A stretch of DNA of 16,219 nucleotides from Oscillibacter sp. (GCA_009773995.1 VSMY01000057.1:1-16219), one strand, 5' to 3'; shown: positions 1 to 6,582, numbered from the stretch's first letter. Program-made: numbers and translations. Notes: generated from the letters alone by a model not told the origin.

Positions 1-31
1 TTTGCCATTCCCCCCCCCCCGCCTGGTTTTT

Positions 32-56
32 AAAAATCCCTCCCCCCCGACGGGGG
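32..56 (-). terminator. Possible leftward terminator far downstream of the HtrA gene
   Basis: Read leftward, a short GC hairpin (CCCCC at 44-48 pairing with GGGGG at 52-56, three-base loop) is followed after seven bases by five T residues (36-32). The arrangement resembles a weak intrinsic terminator. It lies about 215 bases past the protease stop codon, so the assignment is uncertain. Bases 10-20 are an eleven-base C run, which is error-prone for sequencing. Confidence 0.3.
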
Positions 57-126
57 ACAAGCAAACGTCACGGGAGGACCCTCCGGCCCTCCCGCACTTT
101 GGCTTTATATGGCGTTTCACCATCCC

Positions 127-142
127 GGCGGGCAAGCCCGCC
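127..142. repeat. Perfect GC hairpin in the HtrA 3' region
   Basis: GGCGGGC (127-133) and GCCCGCC (136-142) form a perfect seven-base inverted repeat around AA. No T-tract follows on either strand. With CGGGAGG/CCTCCCG at 71-77/88-94 and the hairpin at 247-265, this makes the non-coding stretch 1-272 a series of GC-rich hairpins. I see no convincing gene there. Confidence 0.5.
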
Positions 143-246
143 CCTGCATCTATCTGCACCATCCCCGCCCGCCGCATGGCGGCTTTTTCGCCTTGCCGCA
201 GCTCTTGCCGCGAAGCCGCCTCCGGGCGCGGGAGGAGGGATCCTCC

Positions 247-265
247 GGGACCCGCTGGGGGTCCC
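247..265 (-). terminator. Hairpin directly after the HtrA stop codon
   Basis: GGGACCC (247-253) pairs perfectly with GGGTCCC (259-265) around a five-base loop, seven bases past the leftward protease stop codon. The position suits transcript-end formation or 3'-end protection. There is no T-tract, so intrinsic termination here would be inefficient. Confidence 0.35.
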
Positions 266-272
266 TATCTCA

Positions 273-1658
273 TCAGCCGTAGAAATAGCGGAACAGGTCC
301 TCGAAGGGGTTGTTGTAAGATCCGCCGTTTCCACCGCCGGAATTGTCGTTCCGGTTCCCCGGATACTGCCGGGCCTCCTGCTGCTGGGCCGCCTGGTCCT
401 CCTTGGGGGCCGCGCCCCAGGTGATCTCCACGGTGACGGTCCCGTCGGGACGGTAGACCTCCAGGGTGGCCGTGTCCCCGGCGGAATACTTCTTTTTCGC
501 CAGGTTCAGGTCCTCCACGGACTTGACGTCCGTGTCGTCCACTTTCGTAATCACGTCGCCCATTTTCAGTCCCGCCTTCTCGGCGGCGCTGTCCGGCTCC
601 ACGTAGGTGATGAAGACCCCGGCGGTGACGTCATAGTGGTACTGGGCCGCCCAGTTCTCCGTCATGGTCTGGGGCGTGATGCCCAGATACGCCCGGTTGG
701 AGACATACCCGTTGGCCATGATGTCCTTTACCATGGAAAACACGTCGTTCATGGGAATCGCGAAGCCCAGGCCCTCCACGGTGGTGCCGTTGGAAGACTG
801 CGAGTACTTGGCGGAGACGATGCCCACCACCTCGCCGTACTGGTTGAAGAGGGGCCCGCCGGAGTTTCCGGGGTTGATGGAGGTGTCCGTCTGGATCATA
901 TTAAAGGGCGTTCCGTCCACGTTGATGGCCCGGTCCACGCAGGAGACCATGCCGCCGCTCATGGAGAAGGTCAGCTCTCCCAGAGGGTTGCCGATGGCCA
1001 GCACGTGGTCCCCCACGTTCAGGGTTCCGCTGTCCCCCAGGGTGACGGGCTGGAGGTCCTCCGCCTCCACCTTGATGACCGCGATGTCGTAGTCCTCTTC
1101 TCCCCCGATATAGGTGGCGCTGTATTCGTCCCCGCTGTAGGTGGTGACGGTCACCGTTTCCGCGCCCTTCACCACATGGTAGTTGGTCAGGATGTAGCCG
1201 TCCTTGCTCAGAATGAAGCCGGACCCGGCGGAGGCAGACTGCACCGGCTGGCCGAAGAAGTTGTACCCGGCGGTGGCGGAGGTGCGGATGGACACCACGC
1301 TGTTCACATTGGCCGCGTAGACCTCCGCGTCGCTCATGGCCGTTTTTCCGTCCACATTCCGCAGGGCCACTTGGGTCACGGGGCGGCTGGAGACGTTGAT
1401 CTCGCTCTCGTTCCCTCCGCCGTAATGAGAAGCGGCCCACACGGCCCCGCCTCCCGCCGCGCCGCCAAGCAGCGCGCAGCTCAAGGCCAGGGCGGCGATC
1501 TTCAGGCCCAGGCGGTTTTTCTTCACAGGCTTCACCTCGTATTCGGGCCCCTGGGGGCCGGACTGTCCAGCCGGACGGACGGTCTCCCGCTGGTGGGAGA
1601 GCTCGCTGCCGTCTTTGCGGTAGGTGTAGTTGTACAGGTTGTTTTCATCGTTATACAT
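273..1658 (-). CDS. Membrane-anchored HtrA/DegP-type serine protease with one PDZ domain
   Basis: This 461-residue protein is an S1C-family (HtrA/DegP/DegQ-like) serine protease that would degrade or monitor misfolded proteins outside the membrane. Residues 1-49 are polar and cytoplasmic, 50-76 form a single Ala/Gly/Leu-rich membrane anchor, and the protease domain follows. The catalytic triad is visible: His161 in TNYHVV, Asp191 in DYDIAV and Ser266 in GNSGGP. A PDZ domain lies at roughly 325-415 (AYLGI... then AGLKMGDVITKVDD). The end is a Gln/Asn/Gly-rich linker closing with the aromatic tail FEDLFRYFYG. Length and order match Gram-positive HtrA proteins. The ATG start has GGAGG nine bases upstream. 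It is transcribed divergently from the Cys/His repeat gene. I found no convincing promoter or stress operator in the 287-base gap. The family is certain; the exact paralogue (htrA, htrB or degP) is not. Confidence 0.95.
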   Translation of the reverse strand: MYNDENNLYNYTYRKDGSELSHQRETVRPAGQSGPQGPEYEVKPVKKNRLGLKIAALALSCALLGGAAGGGAVWAASHYGGGNESEINVSSRPVTQVALRNVDGKTAMSDAEVYAANVNSVVSIRTSATAGYNFFGQPVQSASAGSGFILSKDGYILTNYHVVKGAETVTVTTYSGDEYSATYIGGEEDYDIAVIKVEAEDLQPVTLGDSGTLNVGDHVLAIGNPLGELTFSMSGGMVSCVDRAINVDGTPFNMIQTDTSINPGNSGGPLFNQYGEVVGIVSAKYSQSSNGTTVEGLGFAIPMNDVFSMVKDIMANGYVSNRAYLGITPQTMTENWAAQYHYDVTAGVFITYVEPDSAAEKAGLKMGDVITKVDDTDVKSVEDLNLAKKKYSAGDTATLEVYRPDGTVTVEITWGAAPKEDQAAQQQEARQYPGNRNDNSGGGNGGSYNNPFEDLFRYFYG

Positions 1659-1879
1659 AATCGGCTTCCTCCTTCATTATGTATCCCGTTCCGCCGTTCT
1701 TTAGAAGCTAAGATAACAGGGAACTGTGTCGAACGTGTGAACTGGGATTGTCTGGTTTTTGAATTTTGGGACGCCGCCCCTTCGGGACGGCCGCTCCCTT
1801 GACTTGATGGCCTTAGTATAAGCGGGAGAACTTAAAACTTGCTGAAAGAAGTTTGAAGGATTTTTGAACATGGAACCCC

Positions 1880-1908
1880 TTGCCAGGCGAGGCCCGCTGT
1901 GCTATCAT
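1880..1908 (+). promoter_or_regulatory. Sigma-A-type promoter of the Cys/His repeat gene
   Basis: A TTGCCA -35 (1880-1885) and a TATCAT -10 (1903-1908) are separated by exactly 17 bases. TGC directly before the -10 adds an extended -10 element. Transcription should start near 1915, leaving a leader of about 31 bases before the ATG at 1946. The rest of the 1659-1945 gap holds small inverted repeats (AAACTT 1835-1840 / AAGTTT 1849-1854) of unknown meaning. Confidence 0.75.
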
Positions 1909-1945
1909 AAAGATAGAATCTTTGTTTTTCAGGAGGTCTTCCGTC

Positions 1946-2626
1946 ATGAAGCTCAAAAAGATATTGCTCTGCGTCCTGGCCCTGGCGCTGCTGACGCTGC
2001 CCGTCTCCGCCCATGGCCATCACGGCGGCGGCTGCCACAGCGGGCGGCCTGTCCGGCCCTCCCAGCCCGCCAACCCCACCGTCACCGTCTGCAAAGTGGA
2101 GGGCTGCGCCATCGCCGGGCGGCATGTCCACAATGGGGTCACCTACTGCGGCTATCCCCACGAAAGCGGCGTCTGTGACAACAACTGCCGGGCGCTCTGC
2201 CCTCTGGAGGGCTGCCCCGACACCGGGCGGCACACCCACAACGGCATCACCTAGTGCGGCTATCCCCATGAAAACGGCTTCTGCGACGGAGCCTGTAAGG
2301 CGCTGTGCCCCGTCTATAACTGCCCCATTGACGGACGGCATGTCCACGACGGCGTCACCTACTGCGGCTACCCTCACTACAACGGCTTCTGCGACGGGGC
2401 CTGCCGCCCCCTGTGCACCGCCGACGGCTGCACCATCGAAGGGCGGCACGATCACAACGGCGTCCGCTGCTGCGGCTATTACCATCTGGACGGCTTCTGC
2501 GACGGGACCTGCCGGGCCCTGTGCCCTGTGGAGGGCTGCACCGTTGAGGGGCGGCACAGCCACAACAACATCTCCTACTGCGGAGACCACCATGCCCACG
2601 GCTTCTGTGAGGGCGTCTGCCACTGA
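1946..2626 (+). pseudogene. Secreted Cys/His-rich five-repeat protein, interrupted by an in-frame TAG
   Basis: I do not recognise this family. The strict reading frame is 1946-2254 (102 residues), ending at TAG (2252-2254). The same frame then runs intact to TGA at 2624-2626, giving 225 sense codons plus the amber codon at position 103. Residues 1-22 are a signal peptide (basic start, Leu-rich core, VSA cleavage site), followed by a His/Gly-rich segment. Five tandem units then follow, each with the pattern C-x4-C-x5-H-x-H-x5-C-x3-H-x4-C-x3-C. The amber codon replaces the TAC (Tyr) found at the same place in units 1, 3 and 5. An AGGAGG ribosome site lies nine bases before the ATG. The gene has its own promoter and a perfect terminator. 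A metal-binding or disulfide-rich extracytoplasmic role is inferred only from composition. It could be a recent nonsense allele, a suppressed codon or a sequencing error. Confidence 0.75.
2090..2623 (+). repeat. Tandem 108-bp coding repeat, five units
   Basis: Five adjacent 36-residue units start at 2090, 2198, 2306, 2414 and 2522; the last is shortened to 34 residues. Every unit keeps Cys at unit positions 1, 6, 20, 29 and 33 and His at 12, 14 and 24. Conserved words are GRHxH, CGYxH and GFCDGxC. Unit 4 has an additional Cys at position 19 where units 1, 3 and 5 have Tyr and unit 2 has the amber codon. The units differ at many other codons, so this is a diverged protein repeat and not a fresh DNA duplication. 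Confidence 0.9.
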
Positions 2627-2645
2627 CGGCGCCCCCTCACATTTA

Positions 2646-2673
2646 CGGGACCGCCGGAAGGCGGTCCCGTTTT
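2646..2673 (+). terminator. Intrinsic terminator of the Cys/His repeat gene
   Basis: A perfect ten-base stem, CGGGACCGCC (2646-2655) with GGCGGTCCCG (2660-2669), closes a GGAA loop and is followed by TTTT. It begins 20 bases after the TGA at 2624-2626. This supports treating the whole repeat region through 2626 as one transcription unit despite the internal amber codon. Confidence 0.85.
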
Positions 2674-2721
2674 CCATGCCAAAATTTTCATCTCCTGCAA
2701 AGGCGCATACTCTCTCCTTCC

Positions 2722-2869
2722 CGGCGCACACTAGGACTGCGCCGACGAGGCTCAACCATCTCTCCTTTTCACCGCGGGAACGCGCTGAGGGGAAAGGCGG
2801 AACAGCCCCTCAGCGCGTCAGAGCCCGTTCCGCACCTCCCCGCACGCGCCGAGATGCGGAACCGGCTCT
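2722..2869 (+). repeat. Three consecutive inverted repeats upstream of the DUF1540 gene
   Basis: Three hairpins lie head to tail in the 2674-2900 gap. CGGCGCA (2722-2728) pairs with TGCGCCG (2738-2744). A perfect 13-base arm at 2780-2792 pairs with 2806-2818 around a 13-base loop. A 15-base arm at 2820-2834 pairs with 2855-2869 with one mismatch around a 20-base loop. The last is followed by TAAAAA, not a T-tract, so none is a standard rightward terminator. The block could be a structured leader RNA or a small palindromic element. No known riboswitch class was recognised. Confidence 0.6.
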
Positions 2870-2900
2870 TAAAAACTCTTCACGCGGGAGGACGAAACTC

Positions 2901-3092
2901 ATGACCAAGGACTGCACCAACGGCGGATGCGCCTGCACCCCCAACCAAAGCATCAAATGCACGGTAAACAACTGCGCCCACCACTGCCAGGACTCCGGCT
3001 ACTGCGGCCTGAACACCATCCAGGTGGGCACCCATGAGGCCAATCCCACTATGGTGGAGTGCACCGACTGCCAGAGCTTCAAGCTGAAATAA
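2901..3092 (+). CDS. DUF1540 domain-containing small Cys-rich protein
   Basis: This 63-residue protein has nine cysteines (5, 10, 12, 20, 25, 29, 35, 54, 57). It matches the DUF1540 pattern well: IKCTVNNCAHH, then C-G-L-N-x-I-x-V-G-x-H, then CTDCQSF near the end. DUF1540 proteins are common in Clostridia and Bacilli and have no established biochemical role; the Cys spacing suggests a metal site, which is inference. There is no signal peptide, so it should be cytoplasmic. The ATG at 2901 has GGGAGGA eight bases upstream. Longer in-frame extensions to the left run through the repeat gene and its terminator and are not real. The gene is preceded by three large inverted repeats that may sit in its leader. 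Confidence 0.88.
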   Translation: MTKDCTNGGCACTPNQSIKCTVNNCAHHCQDSGYCGLNTIQVGTHEANPTMVECTDCQSFKLK

Positions 3093-3110
3093 GCAGCCGG
3101 TATCCTCTCC

Positions 3111-3134
3111 CCCTTCCCGGCCCTCCGGGAAGGG
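3111..3134 (+). terminator. Hairpin after the DUF1540 gene
   Basis: CCCTTCCCGG (3111-3120) pairs perfectly with CCGGGAAGGG (3125-3134) around a four-base loop. Only TT follows, so termination may be partial and allow read-through into the TauE/SafE pair, whose start codon is 23 bases downstream. Confidence 0.45.
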
Positions 3135-3157
3135 TTACATAGAAAGGAGGCGGCGGC

Positions 3158-3511
3158 ATGAAAGCAGCCTGGACGGCCCGGCTGGCGGGCGGCGCGGCGG
3201 GCTTGGCCAACGGATTGTTCGGCGGCGGCGGGGGCATGGTTTTCCTGCCCATCCAGTCCCGGTGGGGAAACCTGAGCCAGCGGAAGCTCTACGCCACCTG
3301 CGTGGGGGTCATCTTCCCGGTGTGCCTGGTGTCAGCGGCGGTGTACCTCTGGAAGGGCGGCGTGTCCTTGACGGAGTCCCTGCCGTATCTTGCCGGGGGG
3401 CTCATCGGCGGTTTTTTGGGCGGGAAGCTCTACGGGAAGATCTCCACCAAATTTTTAAAGTGGCTGTTCGCCGCTTTTCTCTTCTACGCGGGGGTGAAGT
3501 ATCTGCTGTGA
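3158..3511 (+). CDS. TauE/SafE family membrane protein, N-terminal half-size partner
   Basis: This 117-residue hydrophobic protein resembles the N-terminal half of TauE/SafE permeases, which export sulfite or other small organosulfur anions. The family signature appears at residues 10-30 as a Gly-rich stretch (AGLANGLFGGGGGMVFLP). About three membrane helices follow, ending with a short basic segment and a last helix (FAAFLFYAGVKYLL). Full-length members are about 250 residues, so this is half size. The next gene supplies the other half and begins inside this stop codon (GTGA overlap at 3508-3511), implying translational coupling. The ATG at 3158 is preceded by AAAGGAGG about eight to nine bases upstream. 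The substrate cannot be told from sequence. Confidence 0.85.
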   Translation: MKAAWTARLAGGAAGLANGLFGGGGGMVFLPIQSRWGNLSQRKLYATCVGVIFPVCLVSAAVYLWKGGVSLTESLPYLAGGLIGGFLGGKLYGKISTKFLKWLFAAFLFYAGVKYLL

Positions 3512-3882
3512 CGGACTGGATCCTACCCTTCCTCTGCGGCCTGGGGGCCAGCGTCGTCTCCGCCTGGGGCGTGGGCGGCGGGACGCTGCTGCTGCTGGTG
3601 ATGACCCTCTTCCTGGGAGTGGACCAGCGGACGGCCCAGGGGATCAACCTACTGTTCTTCCTCCCCACCGCCGCCAGCGCCCTGGTCTGCCATGCCAGGG
3701 GCGGCTATCTGGACAAGCCCACGCTGAAGGCCGCCGTGCCCGCGGCCGTCATCGCCGCCCTAATCGGAGCCTGGGTCTCCAACGCGGTGGACGTGGAGAT
3801 TCTGCGCAAGCCCTTCGGGGTGTACCTGCTGCTGTCGGGCGTCAGCCTGGTGTGGCCGAAAAAGAAAGACGGGAACGCCTAA
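3508..3882 (+). CDS. TauE/SafE family membrane protein, C-terminal half-size partner
   Basis: A 124-residue membrane protein starting with GTG that overlaps the previous stop codon by four bases. It carries the second TauE/SafE repeat: SVVSAWGVGGGTLLLLV near residues 13-30, then TAQGINLLFFLPTAASAL, and hydrophobic segments at about 70-85 and 100-115. A basic tail (KKKDGNA) ends the protein. With its partner the total is 241 residues, close to an intact family member, so the pair likely assembles as a heterodimeric transporter. Both reading frames are clean, which argues for a real split and not a decayed gene. A longer upstream in-frame extension exists but lies entirely over the partner gene. 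A strong terminator follows directly. Confidence 0.83.
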   Translation: MTDWILPFLCGLGASVVSAWGVGGGTLLLLVMTLFLGVDQRTAQGINLLFFLPTAASALVCHARGGYLDKPTLKAAVPAAVIAALIGAWVSNAVDVEILRKPFGVYLLLSGVSLVWPKKKDGNA

Positions 3883-3884
3883 AA

Positions 3885-3909
3885 CCCGCCCTCCGGGGCG
3901 GGGCTTTTT
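3885..3909 (+). terminator. Intrinsic terminator after the TauE/SafE pair
   Basis: CCCGCCC (3885-3891) pairs with GGGCGGG (3896-3902) around a TCCG loop, then GC and five T residues. It starts two bases after the TAA stop at 3880-3882. Confidence 0.8.
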
Positions 3910-3917
3910 CGTCCCTC

Positions 3918-3946
3918 TGGACAGCCGCCGGGGGACCTGCTATAAT
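3918..3946 (+). promoter_or_regulatory. Near-consensus sigma-A promoter of the HAD phosphatase gene
   Basis: TGGACA (3918-3923), 17 bases, then a perfect TATAAT (3941-3946). The predicted start is near 3953, about 31 bases before the ATG at 3984. It sits immediately downstream of the preceding terminator, marking a new transcription unit. Confidence 0.85.
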
Positions 3947-3983
3947 AGCCGGGAAATCCATCGGACTTTGGGAGGGAACGCCT

Positions 3984-4604
3984 ATGAACGGCAAAGCCTT
4001 TATCTGGGACCTGGACGGGACCCTGCTGGACTCCTACGGCGTCATTGTCTCCAGCCTCCGCCAAACGCTGGAGGAGCTGGGCGTCCCCATGGAGGAGGCG
4101 GAAATCCGCCGCCGGGCTACGGCAGGGTCCGTCAGCGACGTGGTAAACTGCGCCTCGGCGGCCACCGGCCGGACCTTCCAGGAAATCAAGGGCCGCTACT
4201 CTGAAATCAGCGGCGGGCGGTATCTGGAAATCGCCGCCATGTCCCACGCCCGGGAGGCCCTGGAGGAAACCGCCGCCCTGGGGGCGGTCCACTTCGTCTA
4301 CACCCATCGGGGGTCCACCACCGCCCCTGTGCTGGAAAATCTGGGCCTGGACCGCTTTTTCAAGGAGGTGGTCTCCAGCCTCAACGGCTTCCCCCGAAAG
4401 CCCGCCCCCGACGCCCTGCTCTATCTGCTGGAAAAGCACCGACTGGAGCGGGACCGGGTCTATTACGTGGGGGACCGGACCCTGGACGTGGACTGCGCCA
4501 AAAACGCCGGGGTCCGCAGCGTCCTCTATTCCCCCTCCGGGGCCGGAACGGCGGACTATGTGGTCCGGGACCTGCTGGATGTCCGGGCCATCGCGACGGA
4601 ATAA
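3984..4604 (+). CDS. HAD-superfamily hydrolase (phosphoglycolate-phosphatase-like)
   Basis: A 206-residue cytoplasmic HAD-family phosphatase. Motif I is DLDGTLLDS, with Asp9 as predicted nucleophile and Asp11 as general acid. A helical cap occupies roughly residues 15-90. Motif II is the Thr in VYTHRGS, motif III the Lys in FPRKPAPD, and motif IV VGDRTLDVDCAKNAG, whose acidic residues bind magnesium. The layout matches the Gph/PGMB-like subgroup acting on small phosphorylated metabolites; the substrate is unknown. The ATG at 3984 has GGAGGG seven bases upstream and the promoter starts a new unit. An upstream ATG in the same frame lies inside the previous gene and is unlikely. A GC hairpin separates it from the NTF2-like gene. 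Confidence 0.9.
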   Translation: MNGKAFIWDLDGTLLDSYGVIVSSLRQTLEELGVPMEEAEIRRRATAGSVSDVVNCASAATGRTFQEIKGRYSEISGGRYLEIAAMSHAREALEETAALGAVHFVYTHRGSTTAPVLENLGLDRFFKEVVSSLNGFPRKPAPDALLYLLEKHRLERDRVYYVGDRTLDVDCAKNAGVRSVLYSPSGAGTADYVVRDLLDVRAIATE

Positions 4605-4611
4605 GGAACCA

Positions 4612-4637
4612 GGCGGGCCGGAGGCCCGCCGAAATTT
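4612..4637 (+). terminator. GC hairpin between the HAD and NTF2-like genes
   Basis: GGCGGGCC (4612-4619) pairs with GGCCCGCC (4623-4630) around GGA. Only GAAATTT follows, so it is probably an attenuating or partial terminator. Confidence 0.45.
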
Positions 4638-4659
4638 AGGACATGGGGAGGAAACCGCC

Positions 4660-5079
4660 ATGGAACAGCGGGAACGCGCCGTCCGCCTCTGGTTTGACAT
4701 GTGGCTGAAAAAGACGGACCTGGGCATCCTGGAGCTTTTCACACCGGACGCCGTTTACATCGAGAGCTGGGGGCCGGAGTACCACGGCGCGGAAGCCATC
4801 CGGCACTGGTTCCATGAGTGGAATGCCCGTGGATCCGTTCTCCAATGGGACATCCGGCAGTTCTTCCACAAGGGGGACCAAACCGTCGTCCAGTGGTACT
4901 TTCGCAACCGGATGGACGACGGCCGGGAGGAGCCCTTCGACGGCCTGTCCCTCCTCCGCTGGGACCCGGCGGGCCGCATCCGCTTTTTGCAGGAGTTCGG
5001 CTGCAACGAAAATCGTTACGACCCCTACCGGGATGGTCCCATTCCCCGTTTTCAAGGGGGCCCCGCCGCCTGGTTTTAG
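4660..5079 (+). CDS. NTF2/SnoaL-like family protein
   Basis: A 139-residue protein with the SnoaL-like (NTF2 fold) pattern: an N-terminal helix with a conserved W (RLWFDMWLKKTD), then LFTPDAVYIESWGPEYHGAEAIRHWFHEW, then Trp/Phe-rich strands (VVQWYFRNRMD, DGLSLLRWDPAGRIRFLQEF). Such proteins form a cone-shaped pocket and act as small enzymes or binding proteins; no specific function can be assigned. The ATG at 4660 follows GGGGAGGA by seven to eight bases; a longer in-frame extension to 4558 overlaps the HAD gene and lacks such a site. It converges on mgtE across a shared terminator. Co-transcription with the HAD gene is possible because the intervening hairpin lacks a good T-tract. Confidence 0.8.
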   Translation: MEQRERAVRLWFDMWLKKTDLGILELFTPDAVYIESWGPEYHGAEAIRHWFHEWNARGSVLQWDIRQFFHKGDQTVVQWYFRNRMDDGREEPFDGLSLLRWDPAGRIRFLQEFGCNENRYDPYRDGPIPRFQGGPAAWF

Positions 5080-5093
5080 CATTCAAAGCGCAA

Positions 5094-5126
5094 AACGCCG
5101 TTCGGGTCCTTTGCCCGGACGGCGTT
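5094..5126. terminator. Bidirectional terminator between the NTF2-like gene and mgtE
   Basis: A 13-base inverted repeat (5094-5106 with 5114-5126, one G-U pair, seven-base loop) lies between two convergent genes. The leftward transcript has TTTT overlapping the stem end and then GCGCTTTG. The rightward one has CTGTTATATTA. It is therefore better for mgtE but plausible for both. Confidence 0.75.
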
Positions 5127-5149
5127 CTGTTATATTACGCGCAAACCGC

Positions 5150-6532
5150 TCACAGCCCCAGGATCGCCGAGGCAAACCGGAAGTAGATCAGCAGGGACAG
5201 CGCGTCCACGATGGTGGTGATAAAGGGCGAGGCCATCACCGCCGGGTCGAAGCCGATGCGCTTGGCAAGCAAAGGCAGGGAGCAGCCCACCAGCTTGGCG
5301 CACAGCACCGTCCCCACCAGCGTGGCGCAGACCACCAGGGCCACCTGGGGCGTCACCGTGGGGTTTTGCAAAAGCCAGCGATCCACCAGCATCATCTTCA
5401 CGAAGTTGGCGGCCGCCAGGCACAGCCCACAGCAGAGGGAAACCCAGAACTCCTTCCACAGCACCTGGAACAAATCGTTGAACCGGACCTCCCCCAGAGA
5501 CAGCGCCCGGATGACGGCGGTGGAGGCCTGGGTGCCGCTGTTGCCGCCGGTGCCGGAGAGCATGGGGATGAAGGAGGTCAGAATGGCGCAGGCCATGAGG
5601 GACTTTTCAAAGTGGGTCAGGATGATGCCCGTAAACGTGGCGGAGAGCATCAGCAGCATCAGCCAGGGGGTCCGGGCCTTCCAGGTCTCATAGATGCCCG
5701 TTTTCAGATAGGGCTTGTCGCCGGGGAGCATGGCGGCCATCTTTTCGATGTCCTCCGTAACCTCTTCCTGGAGGACGTCGATGGCGTCGTCTACCGTGAC
5801 GATGCCGACTAACCGTTCCTCCTTGTCCACCACCGGCAGAGCCAGGAAGTCGTACTTCCCCAGGGCACGGGCCACGGCCTCCTGATCGTCCAGGGTCTGG
5901 ACGGCGATGAGGTTCCGCTCCATGATGTCCCCGATGACGTCGTCCTCCTCCGCTAAAAGCAGGGTGCGGATGGTCAGAAGGCCGATGAGGTGCCGCCGGT
6001 CGTCGATGACGTAGCAGATGTTGATGGTCTCCTTGTCCGGTCCCGTCCGGCGGATGCGCTTCAAGGCGTCTTCCACCGTCATGGTCTCCTTCAGGTCCAC
6101 GAACTCCGTGGTCATGATGCTCCCGGCGGAGTCCTCGGGGTATTTCAGGACCTCGTTGATGCTCTTGCGCATCTCCGGGTCACAGTGGCGCAGGATGCGC
6201 TTCACCACCCCGGCGGGCATCTCCTCCACGATGTCGGCGGCGTCGTCCAGGTAGAGCTCGTCCAGGACCTCCTTCAGCTCCGTGTTGGAGAAGCTGTGAA
6301 TCAAAAGCTCCTGGTCGTCGCTGTCCAGCTCGACGAAGACCTCCGCCGCCAGTTCTTTCGGCAGCAGCCGGAACACCACCGGGACCTTCTCGTCCAGGTC
6401 CTGGCACAGGGCGGCGATGTCCGCCGCCTCCATGGGCCCCAGCAGGTCCCGCAGCTCCGCGTAGCGTTTTCGGCCATAGAGTTCCTCAATCTTCTCCAGC
6501 AGTTCCGCTCGGTCTCTCTGTGCCTCAAACAT
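5150..6532 (-). CDS. mgtE: Magnesium transporter MgtE
   Basis: A 460-residue MgtE-family magnesium channel. Residues 1-135 form the helical N domain, rich in DDAADIVEEMP-type repeats that bind magnesium and gate the channel. Two CBS domains follow (about 138-258; IMTTEFVDLKETMTVEDALK and LPVVDKEERLVGIVTVDDA). The membrane domain spans about 285-460 with five helices. It contains the diagnostic PMLSGTGGNSGTQAST motif and DPAVMASPFITTIVDALSL with the conserved pore Asp. Length and domain order match characterised members. The start codon has AAAGGGGG eight bases upstream. A perfect-spacing promoter gives a leader of only some 45 bases, too short for an M-box magnesium riboswitch, so control probably relies on protein-level gating. 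It diverges from the glycosidase gene. Confidence 0.97.
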   Translation of the reverse strand: MFEAQRDRAELLEKIEELYGRKRYAELRDLLGPMEAADIAALCQDLDEKVPVVFRLLPKELAAEVFVELDSDDQELLIHSFSNTELKEVLDELYLDDAADIVEEMPAGVVKRILRHCDPEMRKSINEVLKYPEDSAGSIMTTEFVDLKETMTVEDALKRIRRTGPDKETINICYVIDDRRHLIGLLTIRTLLLAEEDDVIGDIMERNLIAVQTLDDQEAVARALGKYDFLALPVVDKEERLVGIVTVDDAIDVLQEEVTEDIEKMAAMLPGDKPYLKTGIYETWKARTPWLMLLMLSATFTGIILTHFEKSLMACAILTSFIPMLSGTGGNSGTQASTAVIRALSLGEVRFNDLFQVLWKEFWVSLCCGLCLAAANFVKMMLVDRWLLQNPTVTPQVALVVCATLVGTVLCAKLVGCSLPLLAKRIGFDPAVMASPFITTIVDALSLLIYFRFASAILGL

Positions 6533-6551
6533 GCCCGGGACCCCCTTTCCA

Positions 6552-6567
6552 GGGCCCCGAAGGGCCC
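6552..6567 (-). repeat. UUCG-capped hairpin in the mgtE leader
   Basis: Read leftward, GGGCCC-TTCG-GGGCCC forms a very stable six-base stem with a C(UUCG)G tetraloop just before the mgtE ribosome-binding purines. It may modulate initiation or message stability; no ligand-binding structure is evident. Confidence 0.6.
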
Positions 6568-6582
6568 GTTCTCACAACTATC

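Noticed and set aside
99..1802. 567-codon rightward open frame opposite the protease gene
   Set aside because: It is an antisense frame kept open by high GC at third codon positions; the product has no domain, and the opposite strand encodes an intact HtrA.
1832..2755. 307-codon leftward open frame covering the Cys/His repeat gene
   Set aside because: It is a low-complexity Val/Ala/Gly antisense reading of the tandem repeat, runs across the rightward terminator and has no family resemblance. The rightward strand has signal peptide, promoter, ribosome site and terminator.
2780..2869. Possible CRISPR array or insertion-sequence end
   Set aside because: There are inverted, not regularly spaced direct, repeats, no transposase gene nearby and no target-site duplication that I can see.
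2013..2900. N-terminal extension of the DUF1540 frame back through the repeat region
   Set aside because: The extension is an out-of-frame Ala/Thr-rich reading of the repeats and crosses a strong terminator; the ATG at 2901 has a good ribosome site and begins the recognisable family sequence.
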